Notes under the pieces: model-generated
What the model was told of the DNA's origin: nothing
Databases searched by the model: none
The model's input: only the letters and a program-made list of their open reading frames with translations
Translations under genes and position numbers: made by a program
In this document: positions 17,559 to 25,334 of the stretch, in pieces
How positions within the stretch are numbered: position 1 is the first letter of the stretch
Layout of the letters: each line of letters starts with the position of its first letter
Origin: Micromonospora arborensis
GTDB lineage: Bacteria; Actinomycetota; Actinomycetes; Mycobacteriales; Micromonosporaceae
DNA length: 34,830 nt
Assembly: GCF_003205615.1 (NCBI RefSeq)
Contig: NZ_PYBV01000019.1
Location: 152,115 to 186,944, forward strand
Direction: 5' to 3'

Positions 17559-18443
17559 ATGGAGCTGACCGAACCGACCGTCTGGAGCACCGACCGGTTG
17601 GAGCTGGGCGAAGGGCTGCGCTGGGTCGACGACCGGCTGGTCCTCGTCGACCTGCTGGCCGGCCGGCTGCTGGAGACCGACGGCGACGCGCCGAGCCCAC
17701 TGCGGGAACTGCGCCGCCTCGACGTTCCGCTCGGTGCGGTCGCCCCGGTTGCCGACCGTCCCGGCGACTGGCTGGCAGCCGCCGGGACCGGCGTCACCCT
17801 GCTGCCCGCCACCGGCGACCCCCGACCGGTCGCCGACCTGGTCGCCGACGCGCCCGAGCCGACCCGGATGAACGACGCGGTCGCCGACCCGCACGGCCGT
17901 TTCTGGGCCGGCAGCATGACGTACGCCGCGGTGCCCGGTGGGGGCACGCTGTACCGGCTGGTACCGGGCGCGGCGCCGGTGCCCGCGGTGACCGGGCTGA
18001 CCATTCCGAACGGGCCGGCGTTCGACGCCACGGGCACCACCATGTACCTCGCCGACACGCCACGCGGCGAGATCGACCGGTTCACCGTCGACCCCGACAC
18101 CGGGGCCCTGCACGGGCGGGAGCCGTTCCTGCGGCTGTCCCCCGCCGACGGCGGCCCGGACGGGATGACGGTCGACGCGGCCGGCCACCTCTGGATCGCG
18201 CTCTGGGGCGGCTCGGCGGTCCGCCGCTACCGTCCGGACGGCACGCTGGAACGGGAGATCCGGCTGCCGGCGAAGCAGCCCGCCGGCATCTGCCTGGGCG
18301 GCCCCGACCTGCGTCGACTCTTCATCGGCACCGCCCGCGTGGGGCTGGCCGCGGCGGGCCCGGTGGACGGTGCGCTGCTCGCGGTGGACGTCGAGGTCCC
18401 CGGCCTGCCCGTCGCACACGCCACCAGCCCCGACGCGGGCTGA
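17559..18443 (+). CDS. SMP-30/gluconolactonase-family sugar lactonase
   Basis: A 294-residue six-bladed beta-propeller that hydrolyses aldonolactones. The metal and substrate ligands of SMP-30 are in register: Glu18 (LGEGLRW), Asn105 (RMND), Asn151 (IPNG) and Asp201 (GPDGM). A strong ribosome binding site, GGAGG, precedes the ATG. It lies 80 nt after the kinase gene, in the same direction. In the pathway it would open the galactono-lactone made by the SDR to galactonate, the substrate of dgoD. It has no signal peptide, so it acts in the cytoplasm. Confidence 0.9.
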   Translation: MELTEPTVWSTDRLELGEGLRWVDDRLVLVDLLAGRLLETDGDAPSPLRELRRLDVPLGAVAPVADRPGDWLAAAGTGVTLLPATGDPRPVADLVADAPEPTRMNDAVADPHGRFWAGSMTYAAVPGGGTLYRLVPGAAPVPAVTGLTIPNGPAFDATGTTMYLADTPRGEIDRFTVDPDTGALHGREPFLRLSPADGGPDGMTVDAAGHLWIALWGGSAVRRYRPDGTLEREIRLPAKQPAGICLGGPDLRRLFIGTARVGLAAAGPVDGALLAVDVEVPGLPVAHATSPDAG

Positions 18444-18476
18444 CCGGAGGCATACCGGACGCCAGGGCGGGAATAA

Positions 18477-18491
18477 CCGCACCGGGTGCGG
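18477..18491. promoter_or_regulatory. Perfect 15-bp palindrome upstream of the yellow-family gene
   Basis: CCGCACC-G-GGTGCGG is a perfect palindrome in the 101-bp gap between the lactonase gene and the next gene. It could be an operator, or a short terminator hairpin for the galactonate operon (6-bp stem, 3-nt loop). The sequence does not decide between these. Confidence 0.4.
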
Positions 18492-18544
18492 CGACGGGCC
18501 GGCCGGACAGGGGGCGGGACGATGGACACCGTGGGACGGGCGTC

Positions 18545-19648
18545 GTGAACGGGCCGGTCGGCGACGAGCCGCTCGGCGAACTGGAACTGGTGCACACCTT
18601 CACCGGCCCGATGCCGACCGGGGTGAGCGTCTCGCACCGGGGCCGGATCTTCGTCAACTTCCCGAAGTGGGGCGACGAGGTGCCGGCCACCGTCGTCGAG
18701 TTGCGGGACGGCCGGGAGGTGCCCTACCCCGACCAGGCGTGGAACGACCCGTCCGGCGACGACGACGCGGGCGCGTTCGTGTCGGTGCAGAGCATCGTCG
18801 TGGACCCCGCCGACCGACTCTGGGTGCTGGACACCGGCAGCCCGATGTTCCAGCCGACGAAGCCGGGCGGCCCGAAACTGGTCCGGGTCGACCTGGACAC
18901 CAACACGGTCGCCCAGGTGATTACCTTCCCGGCGGACGTGGCGCTGCCGACGACGTACCTCAACGACGTCCGCTTCGACCTGCGGCGGGGCGAGTCGGGG
19001 GTCGCGTACATCACCGACTCGGCGGCGTCCGGGCCGAACGGGATCATCGTGGTGGACCTGGCCAGCGGTGCCTCCTGGCGGCGGCTGCACGACCACCCGT
19101 CCACCAAGGCGGAGATGCTGGCGACGTTCCGCCCGGTGGTCGAGGGCCGGCCGTTCCTGGAACGGCCGGCGGACGGGCCGCCGAAGCCGGTGAGCATGGG
19201 CTCCGACGGCATCGCCATCTCGGCCGACGGCAACCGGCTGCACTACTGCCCGCTGGCATCCCGGCGTTGGTACAGCGTCTCCACCGAGGCGTTGGCCGAC
19301 CCGGGCGTCACCCAGGAGGCGGTCGCGGCGAGCGTCGTCGACGAGGGCGACAAGGGCACCGCCTCGGACGGGTTGGAGTCCGACGACGCGGGGCGGCTCT
19401 ACCTCACCTCGTACGAGCACAACGCGGTGCTGCGCCGGCTGCCGGACGGCGAGTACGAGACAGTGGTCCACGACCCGCGGCTGCTCTGGCCGGACACCAT
19501 GTCGGTGGCCGCCGACGGGTACCTCTACGTCACCGCCAACCAACTGCACCGGCAGGCGCAGTACCAGCGTGGCCAGGATCTACGGCGCAAGCCGTACGCG
19601 CTGTTCCGTACCCGCATCGACGCCGGCCCGGTGCTGCTGCGCCGCTGA
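18545..19648 (+). CDS. Yellow/major royal jelly protein family beta-propeller
   Basis: A 367-residue protein of the MRJP/yellow family, known from insects and scattered bacteria. Family features include 'GRIFVNFPKWG', 'QSIVVDPADRLWVLDTG', 'LNDVRFD', 'YITDSAASGPNGIIVVDL', 'SDGIAISADGNRLHYCPL' and 'LLWPDTMSVAADGYLYVTANQLH'. The catalytic role of bacterial members is not established; some are annotated as dopachrome-tautomerase-related and the fold resembles lactonases. The GTG at 18545 gives a sensible N-terminus just before 'ELVHTFTGPMPTGVSVS', although the ribosome binding site is weak. There is no signal peptide, unlike insect members. It follows the SMP-30 gene and could be co-transcribed, but the 101-bp gap with a palindrome leaves that open. 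Confidence 0.85.
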   Translation: MNGPVGDEPLGELELVHTFTGPMPTGVSVSHRGRIFVNFPKWGDEVPATVVELRDGREVPYPDQAWNDPSGDDDAGAFVSVQSIVVDPADRLWVLDTGSPMFQPTKPGGPKLVRVDLDTNTVAQVITFPADVALPTTYLNDVRFDLRRGESGVAYITDSAASGPNGIIVVDLASGASWRRLHDHPSTKAEMLATFRPVVEGRPFLERPADGPPKPVSMGSDGIAISADGNRLHYCPLASRRWYSVSTEALADPGVTQEAVAASVVDEGDKGTASDGLESDDAGRLYLTSYEHNAVLRRLPDGEYETVVHDPRLLWPDTMSVAADGYLYVTANQLHRQAQYQRGQDLRRKPYALFRTRIDAGPVLLRR

Positions 19649-19666
19649 CCGCGGCGCCGCAGCAGC
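19633..19666. terminator. Hairpin at the convergent junction
   Basis: Arms GCTGCTGCGCCGC (19633-19645) and GCGGCG-CCG-CAGCAGC (19651-19666) form a 13-bp stem with a 3-nt bulge. The stop codon of the yellow-family gene lies in the loop. The hairpin ends 6 nt before the end of the convergent dienelactone-hydrolase gene, so it can terminate both. Confidence 0.65.
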
Positions 19667-19671
19667 AACCC

Positions 19672-20427
19672 TCAGGTGGTCGGCAGGGTGCGGTTCAGCA
19701 GGTCGAACAGGGCGACCCAGTGCCGCTCGGTGGCCTGCTCGTGGTACATCGGGGTGTCGGCCATGGTGAAACCGTGGGGGGCGCCCTCGTACACCTCGGA
19801 GCGGTATCGCACGCCGGCGGCGTCGAGCGCCTTCTCCAGCGTGGCGATCTGCTCGGGCGTCATCGACTGGTCCTGGTCGGCGTGCCCGAAGTACACCTCG
19901 CCGGTGATCGAATCGACGCCCAGGTGTGGGCTGTCCGGCGCGTCGGTGACGATGCGCCCGCCGTGGAAGCTGGCGATCGCGGCGATGCGGTCCGGGTGCG
20001 CCTCGATGGCCCGCAGCGCGTTCGTGCCGCCCATGCAGTAACCGGTGATCGCGACCGGACCTGGCCGGACGTCGTCGCGGGCGGCAAGGAAGTCGAGGTA
20101 CGCGGTGGTGTCCCGGCTGATCACGTCGGGGGTCAACGCGCTGATCAGCGGCATGATCTTCTCGAAGAGCGCACCGCGCTGGTCTGGTTCGGCGAGCGGG
20201 GACAGGTCGAACAGCGGCGCCCGGCCAGCCCGGTAGAACAGGTTGGGCGTCAGCACCAGGTAACCCCGGGCCGCAATGTGCTCCGCCATCTCCACCAGGC
20301 GCGGGCGCGACCCGAAGGCGTCCATGAAGAGCAGCACCGCCGGGAACGGGCCGTTGCCCTCGGGCCGGGTGAGGGACGCGTCCGCGACTCCGTCATCCGT
20401 GCGAATGTCCACCGTCGTCGTCTGCAT
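19672..20427 (-). CDS. Dienelactone hydrolase family alpha/beta hydrolase
   Basis: A 251-residue cytoplasmic alpha/beta hydrolase of the dienelactone hydrolase family. The nucleophile is Cys131 in 'GYCMGG', and the other triad members are likely the Asp in 'GHADQDQSM' and the His in 'GAPHGFT'. The N-terminal 'PAVLLFMDAFG' forms the oxyanion strand. The ATG at 20427 has GAGGAGG close upstream. It is a single gene, divergent from the stress-related genes to its right. The substrate is unknown; many members act on lactones or esters other than dienelactone. Confidence 0.9.
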   Translation of the reverse strand: MQTTTVDIRTDDGVADASLTRPEGNGPFPAVLLFMDAFGSRPRLVEMAEHIAARGYLVLTPNLFYRAGRAPLFDLSPLAEPDQRGALFEKIMPLISALTPDVISRDTTAYLDFLAARDDVRPGPVAITGYCMGGTNALRAIEAHPDRIAAIASFHGGRIVTDAPDSPHLGVDSITGEVYFGHADQDQSMTPEQIATLEKALDAAGVRYRSEVYEGAPHGFTMADTPMYHEQATERHWVALFDLLNRTLPTT

Positions 20428-20602
20428 CGAGCCTCCTCGTACGCGAGTTGTTGATCGTCTAGAACGCTACTCGCTGTGCGGCCGGACTTCTCCGACACCC
20501 GAGGTAGGGACCACCGATCCGTGGACAAGAGCGGCTGGTGGGCGTGCGGTTCCCCGGTAACTGACCGGGGGCGCGCGTCGCGTGAACGGGGCGTCAAGAA
20601 TT

Positions 20603-20644
20603 GGCGGTGGCCCGTCGAAACGGCGTATCGACGGGCGCACCGCC
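20603..20644 (+). promoter_or_regulatory. Strong stem-loop 26 nt upstream of a start codon
   Basis: GGCGGTG (20603-20609) pairs with CACCGCC (20638-20644), and CCCGTCGA (20611-20618) pairs with TCGACGGG (20628-20635). Only a 1x2 internal loop separates them, and the end loop is 9 nt. It could be a 5'-UTR structure or a dyad operator for the gene starting at 20670. The rest of the 242-bp gap to the divergent hydrolase gene shows no clear promoter to me. Confidence 0.5.
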
Positions 20645-20669
20645 GTCGCCCGGTGGTGACGATGGGTCC

Positions 20670-21092
20670 ATGAGTCCTTGGCGGATGACACGCTGGGAAC
20701 GCGGAGACCGGCCACCCGGCACCGACACGGGCGGCAGCCCCGGCGAGCAGCCGATGCCCCCCGCGACCAGGGCCGACGAGCCCACCCGCCGACACGAGGC
20801 GCTGGTCAGCGTCCGGCTGGGCCCGTCCGCGCCCGGCAGTCACCTGGTGGAGTACCTGCGGCACGAGCCCTGTGCCGTCGACGCGTGGTGGATCGCGGCC
20901 GACGTCGACGCCGTGGTGCGGCTCTCCGCCGACAGCATGACCGTGCTGCACCGCGCCGTGGCCGATCTGCGCCGCCGCGCCGGGGTCGAGGTGGCGGTGG
21001 CGAACTACATCCTCCGCGCGCTGGACCTGACCACGATGGCGGACCCGCGTACCGCGAAGGGCGCCCCCGCGTTGGTGGTGCCCGCGGCATGA
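20670..21092 (+). CDS. Stand-alone Lrp/AsnC-type RAM-like domain protein
   Basis: A 140-residue small protein. The first 45 residues are polar and Gly/Pro-rich. The C-terminal 85 residues have the spacing of the Lrp/AsnC ligand-binding (RAM) domain: 'AVDAWWIAADVDAVVRLS', a helix 'MTVLHRAVADLRRRAGV', then 'VAVANYILRALDL'. No helix-turn-helix is present, so it would be an effector-binding or oligomerising module rather than a repressor. The ATG at 20670 is preceded by a weak GGTGGTGACG. Its stop overlaps the start of the universal stress protein gene (ATGA). The RAM assignment is by eye. Confidence 0.5.
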   Translation: MSPWRMTRWERGDRPPGTDTGGSPGEQPMPPATRADEPTRRHEALVSVRLGPSAPGSHLVEYLRHEPCAVDAWWIAADVDAVVRLSADSMTVLHRAVADLRRRAGVEVAVANYILRALDLTTMADPRTAKGAPALVVPAA

Positions 21093-21592
21093 ACCACCCA
21101 GCAGCCGCCCGACGGATCGTGGTGGGCGTCGACCGGTCGTTCGCCGGGATGCAGGCGCTACGGCGCGCGGTGCAGTTGGCCCGCCGCGACGGCGCGCAGG
21201 TGGACGCCGTACGCGCGTGGGTCTTCGCGCCGACCTGGCGGCCCGGCACCCTGACCTGGCGCTGGCAGGACGAGTGCGACCGGGCCGCCCAGGTCTACCT
21301 GCGCGGCGTCTTCGACGCGGCACTCGGTGGCCTGCCCCGGGACGTGGCCGTGCGGCTGGTGGTGACCCAGGGGTACGCCGGGCAGGTGCTGGTCGACCAC
21401 GCGCACCGGGAGTCCGACGTGCTCGTCCTCGGCAGCCCGGAACGGGGGCGGTTCGGCCGGTCGCGCGGGCACGTCACCCGGTACTGCGTGGAACGGGCCG
21501 CCGTGCCGGTCATCGCGGTGCCCGCCCCGTCCTGGGCCCGGGCCGCGACGATCCGCCGCTTTGCCCGCGACCTCGAACGATTCAGCCGATGA
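21089..21592 (+). CDS. Universal stress protein (UspA family)
   Basis: A 167-residue single-domain Usp. It opens with 'RRIVVGVDRSFAGMQALRRA' and has the alpha/beta core plus the nucleotide-loop region 'VLGSPERGRFGRSRGHVTRYC', followed by 'VPVIAVPAP'. The glycine pattern resembles the ATP-binding G-2x-G-9x-G motif, so nucleotide binding is possible. It is translationally coupled to the upstream RAM-like gene. Such proteins are common in actinobacterial stress or dormancy loci. Confidence 0.9.
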   Translation: MNHPAAARRIVVGVDRSFAGMQALRRAVQLARRDGAQVDAVRAWVFAPTWRPGTLTWRWQDECDRAAQVYLRGVFDAALGGLPRDVAVRLVVTQGYAGQVLVDHAHRESDVLVLGSPERGRFGRSRGHVTRYCVERAAVPVIAVPAPSWARAATIRRFARDLERFSR

Positions 21593-21663
21593 CCGCCTCT
21601 GCGGCAGCACAACGGAGGACCGCCGCCAAAACGGTGGCACGAATGGAAAGGACCAACCCGATC

Positions 21664-22047
21664 ATGGACGAGGCCCCGATAATCTACGCCGTTCCGGTGC
21701 GCGATCTGCCGGGACGGCTGGTGCGGACGGTGCGTACCGGCCGTTCGCCACAGGGGCATCGGGTGGGCATCGCCTTCACCCGACCGGAGTTGCTGATCGC
21801 CGCGATGGGCACGGATCAGCCGTGGGAAGAGCTGTGCGAGTCCGCCCTGCGCGGCATGCTGCGGCCGCTCGGCATCGACGTGATCCAGGTCGACCCGCTG
21901 CTGGTCGCGCCGCCGCTCGACCCGAGCGTCGGCGACCGCGCCGCGCCGACCGTGCCGGCGCGGGTTCCGGCCGCTCCCGTCGACCCACGGCCTGCGGCAC
22001 GCCCGGTCCCGATCGGCACCGGAGCGGTCTTCGCTCACGGCCGGTAG
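21664..22047 (+). CDS. SAV_915-like small actinobacterial protein
   Basis: A 127-residue protein. Residues 1-85 ('IIYAVPVRDLPGRLVRTVR', 'GIAFTRPELLIAAMGTDQPW', 'MLRPLGIDVIQVDP') match what I know as the SAV_915 family of small actinobacterial proteins, related to SseB N-terminal domains; the function is unknown. The tail is Pro/Ala-rich and probably disordered. ATG 21664 is preceded by GGAAAGGA; ATG 21643 is an alternative, seven codons longer. Its 3' end overlaps the convergent kdpE end by 13 nt. Confidence 0.65.
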   Translation: MDEAPIIYAVPVRDLPGRLVRTVRTGRSPQGHRVGIAFTRPELLIAAMGTDQPWEELCESALRGMLRPLGIDVIQVDPLLVAPPLDPSVGDRAAPTVPARVPAAPVDPRPAARPVPIGTGAVFAHGR

Positions 22048-22715
22048 CGGTAGCCCATGCCCGGCTCGGTGATGAGGTGACGGGGCCGGGCCGGGTCGTC
22101 CTCCAGCTTGCGCCGCAACTGGGCCAGGTACTGCCGCAGGTAGTTGGTCTCGTTCTGGTATTCCGGCCCCCACACGTCCTGCAGGAGCTGACGCTGGCTG
22201 ACCAGCTTGCCGGGGTGGCGCAGCAGCTTCTCCAGCACGCTCCACTGGGTGGGGGTCAGTTTGACCTCGGTGCCGTCGTCCCGCAGCACGCGGTGGTCGG
22301 CCAGGTCGACGGTGTGCTGGCCGATCCGCAGCGCCGGCACCGCCTCGGTGGACGCGCCGAGTCGGCGGGTCACCGCGCGGATGCGGGCCAGCAGCTCCTC
22401 CACCCCGAACGGCTTGGTGACGTAGTCGTCCGCACCGGCGTCGAGCGCCGCCACCTTGTCCTCGCTGCCGGCCCGGCCGGACAGCACGATGATCGGCACG
22501 GCGGTCCACCCGCGTAGGCCCCGGATCACCTCCACCCCGTCGATGTCGGGCAGGCCGAGGTCCAGCACCACCAGGTCCGGCGGGTGACTGGCGGCGGCCT
22601 TCAGCGCGGCGGCACCGCTTCCGGCGATGTCCACGTCGTAGCGGCGGGCGCGCAGGTTGATCCGCAGGGCGCGCAGGATCTGCGGTTCGTCGTCGACGAC
22701 CAGGATGCGCGTCAT
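22035..22715 (-). CDS. kdpE: KdpE response regulator
   Basis: A 226-residue OmpR-family response regulator that activates the kdp operon. The receiver domain has the acidic pocket 'VVDDEPQ' (Asp8, Asp9), the phosphorylated Asp52 ('VVLDLGLPD') and the lysine in 'YVTKPFG'. The C-terminal winged helix ends 'RHLITEPGMGYRYRP'. The ATG at 22715 overlaps the kdpD stop (ATGA), so the two-component pair is translationally coupled. Confidence 0.96.
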   Translation of the reverse strand: MTRILVVDDEPQILRALRINLRARRYDVDIAGSGAAALKAAASHPPDLVVLDLGLPDIDGVEVIRGLRGWTAVPIIVLSGRAGSEDKVAALDAGADDYVTKPFGVEELLARIRAVTRRLGASTEAVPALRIGQHTVDLADHRVLRDDGTEVKLTPTQWSVLEKLLRHPGKLVSQRQLLQDVWGPEYQNETNYLRQYLAQLRRKLEDDPARPRHLITEPGMGYRYRP

Positions 22716-25261
22716 TCCTGCGGCTCCTCGGAGGCGGTCTGCGCGGCGGGCAGCCGCAGCACCATGGTGAGCCCACCGCCGGGGGTGGTCTCGGGGGTGA
22801 TGGTGCCACCCATCGCCTCGGCCAACCCACGCGACAGCGCAAGACCGAGACCGACACCGGTCTGGTTGTCCCGGTCGCCGAGGCGTTGGAACGGTAGGAA
22901 GACGTGCTCCCACTGGTCCTCCGGGATGCCCGGCCCTCGGTCGATCACCCGTAGCTCGACCTGGCCGGCGTGCGCGCTGGCGGTGATCGTCGGGGGTTGG
23001 TCGGGTGGGCTGTAGCGCAGCGCGTTGGCGATGATGTTGACCAGCACCCGTTCCAGCAGGCCCGGGTCGGCGGTGGCGGCCGGCAGGTCGGCTGGGATGT
23101 CCGTGCCGACGGTCGCGGCCGCCGGGCCAAGTTCGTCCAACGCCAGGGGTACGGCGTCCTCCAGGCCGATCGCGGTCTCCGTGATGCCGAGGACGCCGGC
23201 CTGAAGTCGGCTCATGTCCAGGAGGTTGGCGACCAGCCGGGCGAGGCGGTCCAGTGACTCCTCGGCGGTTTCCAGCAACTCCTCGCGGTCGTGCTCGTCG
23301 AACTCGATGTCGTGGCTACGCAGGCTGGTCACGGCCGCCTTCGCGGACGCCAGCGGCGTACGCAGGTCGTGGCTGACCGCGGCGAGCAGCGCGGTGCGCA
23401 TCCGGTCCGCCGCGGCGAGGGGCCGGGCGGTGGCGGCCTCCTCGGCGAGTCGCTCCTGGCGGAGCGCGACGGCGGCCTGGGCGGCGAACGCCTCGACGAT
23501 GCGCCGGTCGGCGGCCTCCAACCGTCGGCCGCAGAGGACGACGGTGATCCGGTCGTCGACCGGTACCGCCGTCTCACCGCTTTCGGGGGTGCAGGGTGGC
23601 TGGTCGCCGACGCTGGCCACGACACACCAGGCGTGTTTTTCGCGGGCTCGTTCCGGGCGCCCGCTGGCGTCTTCGGCCAACTCCAGCACGCTCACGGCGC
23701 GCAGCCCGAAGGTTTCCCGGAGCTGTTCCAGCAGTGCGGGCAGTGGGCGTTCGCCGCGCAGCACGCCACCGGCGACGGCGGCGAGGGTCTGCGCGTCGGC
23801 GGCGGCGCGGGCGGCCTCCCGGGTACGCCGGGCGGCCACGTCGACGACCCAGCTCACCGCGAGGGCCACACCGACGAAGACGGCCAGGGCGAGCAGGTTG
23901 TCCGCCTCGGCGATGGTCAGGGTGCGGTAGGGCGGGGTGAAGAACCAGTTGAGCAGCAGACTGCCGCCGAGTGCGGCGACCAGGGCCGGCCACACCCCGC
24001 CGGCCAGCGCGACCCCGACGACCCCGGCGAGGAACAGCAGGATGTCGTTGGTCAGCGTCAGGTCGGGCAGGGTCTTCAGCAGCAGGGTGAGCAGCGGCAT
24101 GCCCAGCACGGCCAGTGCGAAGCCGAGCAGCCGACGCCGCCGGGACAGCGCCGCCGGGACGGCTGCCGCCCGACGACCCTTGCCGGCCTGCTTGTGGGTG
24201 ACCAGGTGCACGTCGATCGACCCGGAGAGCGCGGTGGTGGTCACCCCGACGCCCCGGGCGAAGATTTGCGCGAAGCGACCTCGCCGGCTGGCGCCGAGCA
24301 CCAGCTGGGTGGCGTTCACGCCCTGGGCGAAGTCCAGCAGCGCGGCCGGCACGTCGGTGCCGAGCACCTGGTGGTACGTGCCACCGAGGCTCTCCACCAG
24401 CACCCGCTGGCGGGCCAGTTGGGCTGGGTCGGCACCGGCCAGGCCGTCGCTGCGGGCCACGTGTACGGCGAGTAGGTCGGCGCCCTTGCTGCGGGCCGCG
24501 ACTCGGGCCGCCCGGCGGATCAGCGTCTCGCCCTCCGGGCCGCCGGTCAACGCGACCACGACCCGTTCCCGGGCTTCCCAGGTGGCGGCGATGCCCTGCT
24601 GGCTGCGGTAGCGGTCGAGTTGCTCGTCGACCTTGTCGGCCAGCCAGAGCAGCGCGAGTTCGCGCAGCGCGGTGAGGTTGCCGACCCGGAAGTAGTTACC
24701 CAGGGCGGCGTCGATCTTGTCGGGGCGGTAGATGTTGCCGTGCGCCATCCGTCGGCGCAGCGCCTCGGGGGTCATGTCGACAAGTTCGACCTGCTCGGCG
24801 GCGCGGACGATCTCGTCCGGCACGGTCTCCCGCTGGGTGGTGCCGGTGATCTGGGCGACGACGTCGTTGACCGAATCCAGGTGCTGCACGTTGACCGTGG
24901 ACAGCACGTCGATCCCCGCGTCGAGCAACTCCTGCACGTCCTGCCAACGCTTGTCGTGGCGGGAACCGGGCACGTTGCTGTGCGCCAACTCGTCGACCAC
25001 CGCGACCTCCGGCCGGCGGGCCAGCACCGCGTCCAGGTCCATCTCGGTGAACTCGGCGCCGCGGTAGTCCATCGTGCGGCGGGGCACCTGCTCGATGTCG
25101 CCGAGCATCGCGGCGGTGTGCGGGCGGCCGTGGGTCTCCACGAAGCCGATCACCACGTCGGTGCCGCGGGCGGCACGCCGCTGGGCCTCCTCCAACACGG
25201 CGTACGTCTTGCCGACGCCGGGGGCGGCCCCGAGATAGATGCGCAGTTCTCCGCGTGCCAC
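22712..25261 (-). CDS. kdpD: KdpD sensor histidine kinase
   Basis: An 849-residue membrane sensor of K+ limitation. The N-terminal KdpD domain carries Walker A GAAPGVGKT (11-19) and 'VAVVDELAHSN'. A Usp-like domain follows (about 240-360), then four transmembrane segments (about 385-490), a GAF-like region, and the kinase core. The phosphoacceptor is His631 in 'AAVSHDLRTPL', with N-box 'NIIANALRYSP' and G-boxes 'DRGPGIPE' and 'GVGLGLALS'. The GTG start at 25261 has GGGAGG upstream. It is separated from kdpC by 73 bp holding a strong hairpin. Length and domain order are normal. Confidence 0.96.
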   Translation of the reverse strand: MARGELRIYLGAAPGVGKTYAVLEEAQRRAARGTDVVIGFVETHGRPHTAAMLGDIEQVPRRTMDYRGAEFTEMDLDAVLARRPEVAVVDELAHSNVPGSRHDKRWQDVQELLDAGIDVLSTVNVQHLDSVNDVVAQITGTTQRETVPDEIVRAAEQVELVDMTPEALRRRMAHGNIYRPDKIDAALGNYFRVGNLTALRELALLWLADKVDEQLDRYRSQQGIAATWEARERVVVALTGGPEGETLIRRAARVAARSKGADLLAVHVARSDGLAGADPAQLARQRVLVESLGGTYHQVLGTDVPAALLDFAQGVNATQLVLGASRRGRFAQIFARGVGVTTTALSGSIDVHLVTHKQAGKGRRAAAVPAALSRRRRLLGFALAVLGMPLLTLLLKTLPDLTLTNDILLFLAGVVGVALAGGVWPALVAALGGSLLLNWFFTPPYRTLTIAEADNLLALAVFVGVALAVSWVVDVAARRTREAARAAADAQTLAAVAGGVLRGERPLPALLEQLRETFGLRAVSVLELAEDASGRPERAREKHAWCVVASVGDQPPCTPESGETAVPVDDRITVVLCGRRLEAADRRIVEAFAAQAAVALRQERLAEEAATARPLAAADRMRTALLAAVSHDLRTPLASAKAAVTSLRSHDIEFDEHDREELLETAEESLDRLARLVANLLDMSRLQAGVLGITETAIGLEDAVPLALDELGPAAATVGTDIPADLPAATADPGLLERVLVNIIANALRYSPPDQPPTITASAHAGQVELRVIDRGPGIPEDQWEHVFLPFQRLGDRDNQTGVGLGLALSRGLAEAMGGTITPETTPGGGLTMVLRLPAAQTASEEPQE

Positions 25262-25288
25262 GGGGACAATCCTCCCTGGTCAGAGTCG

Positions 25289-25326
25289 GCGGGCGGGGCC
25301 GCGCCGGTTGGCACGGCCCCGCCCGC
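25289..25326 (-). terminator. 13-bp perfect hairpin between kdpC and kdpD
   Basis: Arms at 25289-25301 (GCGGGCGGGGCCG) and 25314-25326 (CGGCCCCGCCCGC), with a 12-nt loop. It may partly terminate transcription or protect the kdpFABC mRNA end, making less of the regulator pair than of the pump. It has no T-tract. Confidence 0.65.
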
Positions 25327-25334
25327 GAGAGTGC

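Noticed and set aside
17516..18544. Fusion of the yellow-family protein to upstream sequence in the same open frame
   Set aside because: The region overlaps the SMP-30 lactonase in another frame, and the extension is low-complexity Arg/Pro-rich shadow sequence.
20428..20669. DosR-type dormancy box upstream of the Usp gene
   Set aside because: GGGACC and GATCC fragments are present, but no convincing symmetric DosR motif.
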